DNA of 62,900 nucleotides from Globisporangium splendens (Eukaryota > Oomycota > Peronosporomycetes > Pythiales > Pythiaceae). Positions 61,648-62,900 of the stretch are shown here, piece by piece. The stretch is taken from positions 31,565 through 94,464 of the forward strand of contig VFIW01000169.1 of assembly GCA_006386115.1 (NCBI GenBank), given 5' to 3'. Each line of letters starts with the position of its first letter. The stretch's first letter is position 1. Position numbers and translations under genes: made by a program. Below the pieces are notes generated by a model. That model did not search any database. It saw only the letters and a program-made list of their open reading frames with translations, and was not told the DNA's origin.

Positions 61648-61788
61648 CGTACTTCATAGCAGGCGAGATTGAGCTTTAATTTAATGAGCAAGCACGGGCA
61701 TCATTGTACTTCTATCGGAAAAATTCATGTCTCGTTATATTGCCGCAGCTTTTTCTATGATCAACCAACAAATCACAGCCTGTTGCTC

Positions 61789-62808
61789 CTAGTTCGCGAG
61801 TTTGAGGGTGCGGATTTGCTTGGCGAACTGCGTGAGGATCACAGCAAGACGCTTGCCACCGACAGCGATACGGAACTTGGCGACCGTAGCGGTCCAGTCA
61901 ATGTATTCCTTCGTTGGGCACGGCACGTTGCCCGCGGCGTTGAAGTTCTTGTCCAATGTCGGGTACACAACCGTCTGGGCGTAGCTGAAGGTGTCCAAGA
62001 TCATGTTGCGGAGACCCGAGTTCTTGACCATCGCAGTCTGGAAATCCGCGTACGACACGTCCTTGTATTGCTCATAGTTGAGTGGGTCGGCGAGCGATGG
62101 CAGCCAGCTAATGAGCTCCGTGGCGTTGGCTTCAAGCGCTGGCAGGATAGCACTCGTGTCCGGGCTCCAGTTGTTCTGGCTGTACTCGCCGCCAGCGGCA
62201 TCCCAGAGCGCGTGCAAGTTGCTGAAACCACATGGAGATTGGAACGTGTACTTGTTACCGCCGACATCACCTCCTGGGAACTTGTCACTGATGCCGCCCA
62301 CCGTGTGCATTGGCTGGTGCGAGTCTCCAAAGATGTGGATGAACTGACGCAAGAGCAAGTTGGCCGCCCAGATCGATTTGGTCGTCGCGAACGACGTCAT
62401 AGCCTTTTCGAGGAAATCGTACGAGAGACCATCAAGGTTGTCCTTGAAGAGGTCAAGGCTCGGGTCCTGATCCTTCCACTTGCTGCCGTTGACGTGCGCC
62501 GGCAGATCCATGTAGTGCCACGTGTCCATCATCGAGAAGGATGGCGAGTTTGGCGATTGGCACGTCGCGGTCTTGGACTTGCACTTGATCAAGTCCGGCC
62601 AAATCGCAGTCGTGGTGATCGTGTTTGTGTTCGGGAAGTCGTCCTTCCAGTGTTCCAGCACGGAGTTGATGGTCGCGACATCAGCTGGCGCCATCAGCTG
62701 CGTGGCCACTTGACCAACGAGCATGTGGCCGTTATCCCACCAGCCGAGCGCGGTTGGAAGGTGTGCGAGCGTCGCGACAGCGGCGACGGCGACAGCAGAA
62801 GTCTTCAT
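61789..62808 (-). CDS. secreted S1/P1-type nuclease
   Basis: 339 codons from the ATG at 62808. Signal peptide about residues 1-22 (MKTSAVAVAAVATLAHLPTALG), after which the mature chain begins with Trp (WWDNGHMLVGQVA), the N-terminal Trp being a zinc ligand in this family. Other zinc-site motifs: WHYMDLP, FIHIFGDSHQPMHTV, GGDVGGNKY, NLHALWDA. The family cleaves single-stranded DNA/RNA with three Zn ions and is usually exported; in oomycetes it could scavenge nucleotides or degrade extracellular DNA (inference). An initiator-like TCATTTCCGATTC lies about 50-60 bp upstream (62857-62869, minus strand). A longer non-ATG frame to 62895 is leader. Confidence 0.92.
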   Translation of the reverse strand: MKTSAVAVAAVATLAHLPTALGWWDNGHMLVGQVATQLMAPADVATINSVLEHWKDDFPNTNTITTTAIWPDLIKCKSKTATCQSPNSPSFSMMDTWHYMDLPAHVNGSKWKDQDPSLDLFKDNLDGLSYDFLEKAMTSFATTKSIWAANLLLRQFIHIFGDSHQPMHTVGGISDKFPGGDVGGNKYTFQSPCGFSNLHALWDAAGGEYSQNNWSPDTSAILPALEANATELISWLPSLADPLNYEQYKDVSYADFQTAMVKNSGLRNMILDTFSYAQTVVYPTLDKNFNAAGNVPCPTKEYIDWTATVAKFRIAVGGKRLAVILTQFAKQIRTLKLAN

Positions 62809-62900
62809 TCTACAGAGATAACCTTGAGACGCGGACCGCTTGTGGACTTGGACGCAGAATCGGAAATGACTGATGCGAAACGAGGAGTTACGCACCAGAG

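Noticed and set aside
1..62900. CRISPR arrays, rRNA or riboswitches
   Set aside because: No regularly spaced short repeats of CRISPR type, no rRNA-like conserved stretches; not expected in this genome type.

Overview
The window looks like a stretch of an oomycete nuclear genome (Phytophthora/Pythium-like). The case rests on intron-poor genes, a bacterial-type PH-domain family next to an ordinary eukaryotic catalase and a secreted S1/P1 nuclease, initiator-like TCATTYY/CAWTTT elements close to start codons, and abundant chromovirus-type Ty3/gypsy elements. The genus cannot be fixed from sequence alone.

Layout. (1) 1-10828: a decayed minus-strand Ty3/gypsy chromovirus (gypsy-1, 1-7177) abuts a 5'-truncated plus-strand Ty1/copia element (7178-10828). 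An OTU-like gene fragment follows. (2) 12.9-27.3 kb: four members (A, B, C, D) of a modular gene family. Each has 2-5 tandem ~145-residue SANT/Myb-like modules and a C-terminal KKQK + charged coiled-coil tail. A decayed mitochondrial phosphate-carrier half gene lies among them. (3) 28.2-44.7 kb: a transposon island with a LINE remnant, a second copy of the gypsy-1 family (gypsy-2, truncated) and a diverged gypsy-3. A pair of 889-bp inverted repeats built from gypsy-3-type LTR halves brackets the two gypsy elements. (4) 45.1-50.4 kb: two more family members (E, F). (5) 51-62.9 kb: a catalase gene split by a tRNA-derived SINE with a 15-bp target-site duplication; a cluster of six bacterial-PH (bPH_1-like) paralogues, some decayed; an intron-containing gene of unknown function; and an S1/P1 nuclease with signal peptide at the right edge.

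Two things may be undescribed. First, all three gypsy elements carry an extra gene on the strand opposite to gag-pol, between pol and the 3' LTR, overlapping the pol 3' end (integrase tail plus chromodomain). The protein is homologous between the two gypsy lineages. Between gypsy-1 and gypsy-2, part of the overlap is better conserved in the antisense frame than in the pol frame. Second, the six-gene SANT-module/coiled-coil family is clustered and appears to evolve by whole-gene duplication and module loss.

Identifications come from reading motifs; no database search or phylogeny was run.
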